Shown here: piece after piece, positions 4,855 to 5,700 of the stretch | How positions within the stretch are numbered: position 1 is the first letter of the stretch | How the letters are laid out: each line of letters begins with the position of its first letter | Assembly: GCA_005883905.1 (NCBI GenBank) | Contig: VAYD01000234.1 | Location: 1-5,700 of the forward strand | DNA length: 5,700 nucleotides | Reading direction: 5' to 3' | Source: Actinomycetota bacterium | GTDB taxonomy: Bacteria > Actinomycetota > Thermoleophilia > Solirubrobacterales > Solirubrobacteraceae | The notes under the pieces: generated by a model | The model's database searches: none | What the model was told of the DNA's origin: nothing | Seen by the model: only the letters and a program-made list of their open reading frames with translations | Position numbers and translations under genes: made by a program

Positions 4855-5700
4855 CCGACGGCAGCCTTTCGCAACTCGGCCGCGACCGCGTCGATTGCCG
4901 CGCGCGTGTCGTAGCGCGGCGTGAAGCCGAGCTCGTTCGTCATCCGGTCGGTCGCCACGCCGCGGCCGTAGCGCAGGTAGCGAATCGTGTCCTCGCTCAT
5001 CGGCGGCAGCCCGAGCCGGCGCGCCGCGCCCGCGACCGTGCCGAATAACGGATGCGGCACCGGCACGACCGGGCGCCCCATCCGCCGGATCGCCGCGTTC
5101 AGCGAGATCGTGCCCGGGCCGGCGACGTTGACTGTGCCCGCCACCGGGTCATGGACCGCGCGCTGCAGCACGGCGATCGAGTCGTCCTCGTGCAGCACCT
5201 GCACGCGCGGGTCGAAGCCCATCATCACCGGGACGACGGGCGCCCGCAGCAGCCGCGTGACCGGGTTGTCGAGCGTCACGCCGATGACCGGCTGCAGCCG
5301 AAGCATCGTGCACGTGACGTCGCGCCGCCGGCGCGCGATGCCGTCGACGAGGCTCTCGATCTCGCCGAGATCGCGCTGGAAGCGGGTGGCGCCCGGGCGC
5401 AGCGCCATCTCCTCGGAGAGGAACGCCGGCGCAGCGGGCTCGCTGCCGTAGATCGCTGCCGAGCCGCGGACCACGAGCGTGCGCAGCGTCGGAAGGTCGC
5501 CGGCGGCGGCCAGGAGCTGCAGCGTCCCGACGACGGTCACGTCGTGCAGCTGGCGGGCGGCGCGGCCGGGCTCCGGGAACTGCGGGATGTCGCAGTGGAC
5601 GATGGCGTCGACCGCCGACGCGCGGATCAGGGTCCGCAGCTCGGGCGTGCGCAGGTCGGCGTCGATCAGCGTGATCGCGGCCGCGACATCGTCCGGCGGG
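4851..5700 (-). CDS. NAD-dependent epimerase/dehydratase-like protein (5' end outside window)
   Basis: An extended short-chain dehydrogenase/reductase (SDR) family protein; 282 codons are visible and the frame is open to the right edge. An internal GTG at 5540 is a possible but unlikely start, because the 53 codons upstream of it read as normal SDR sequence. These include a DADLRTPEL stretch and VDAIVHCD, where the family usually has VDxVVHLA. The N-terminal GXXGXXG nucleotide-binding loop must lie beyond 5700. Also visible are TVVGTLQLLAAA, the SAAIYGS serine segment (codons near 5462-5442) and a C-terminal substrate-domain region with HEDDSIAVLQRAV and GTVNVAGPG. At the active-site helix, the usual YxxxK reads FQRDL (F codon 5379-5381), so both catalytic Tyr and Lys appear missing. 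It may be a redox-inactive or divergent SDR. Its TGA stop overlaps the acyltransferase GTG, giving a coupled pair. The substrate is unknown. Confidence 0.88.
   Translation of the reverse strand, partial: PPDDVAAAITLIDADLRTPELRTLIRASAVDAIVHCDIPQFPEPGRAARQLHDVTVVGTLQLLAAAGDLPTLRTLVVRGSAAIYGSEPAAPAFLSEEMALRPGATRFQRDLGEIESLVDGIARRRRDVTCTMLRLQPVIGVTLDNPVTRLLRAPVVPVMMGFDPRVQVLHEDDSIAVLQRAVHDPVAGTVNVAGPGTISLNAAIRRMGRPVVPVPHPLFGTVAGAARRLGLPPMSEDTIRYLRYGRGVATDRMTNELGFTPRYDTRAAIDAVAAELRKAAVG

Overview
The window is high-GC bacterial chromosome in which every supportable gene lies on the minus strand, so transcription runs from base 5700 towards base 1. The third-position GC bias, frequent GTG starts, tilS-hpt-ftsH gene order and a soluble mycobacterial-type class III nucleotide cyclase all point to Actinomycetota. 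A deep-branching group such as Thermoleophilia (Solirubrobacterales) is my best guess, inferred from recall of gene content and not proven by the window.

Upstream block (5700 to 3635): three tightly packed genes. They are an NAD-dependent epimerase/dehydratase-like protein (5' end outside the window), a PlsC-type lysophospholipid acyltransferase and a small SCP2 sterol-carrier-like protein. Both junctions are 4-base GTGA overlaps, where the next GTG start shares bases with the previous TGA stop, so this is one translationally coupled unit. Its theme is lipid or envelope metabolism. As I recall, the epimerase-acyltransferase pair resembles the Rv0501-Rv0502 pair of Mycobacterium tuberculosis.

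Gap (3634 to 3454, about 180 bases): the only sizeable non-coding stretch. It holds a candidate promoter, a perfect 13-base inverted repeat over the -35 box, and a GC-rich leader. Just before the next start codon, the leader can fold into two mutually exclusive hairpins, one of which captures the ribosome binding site. This is the most interesting non-coding signal in the window.

Downstream block (3453 to 1): a MerR-like-HTH/class III adenylate cyclase fusion, tilS (tRNA-Ile lysidine synthetase), hpt (hypoxanthine phosphoribosyltransferase) and the N-terminal third of ftsH (membrane AAA+ protease, running off the left edge). Spacings are 3, 13 and 72 bases. The tilS-hpt-ftsH order is a widespread bacterial housekeeping arrangement. 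The unusual part is a complete cyclic-nucleotide synthase with a putative DNA-binding domain at the head of that operon, behind a structured leader.

There are no tRNAs, rRNAs, CRISPR arrays, insertion sequences or convincing intrinsic terminators. I see no completely novel system. The cyclase-led operon with its leader, and the epimerase-like protein lacking the usual catalytic Tyr/Lys, are the points most worth following up.
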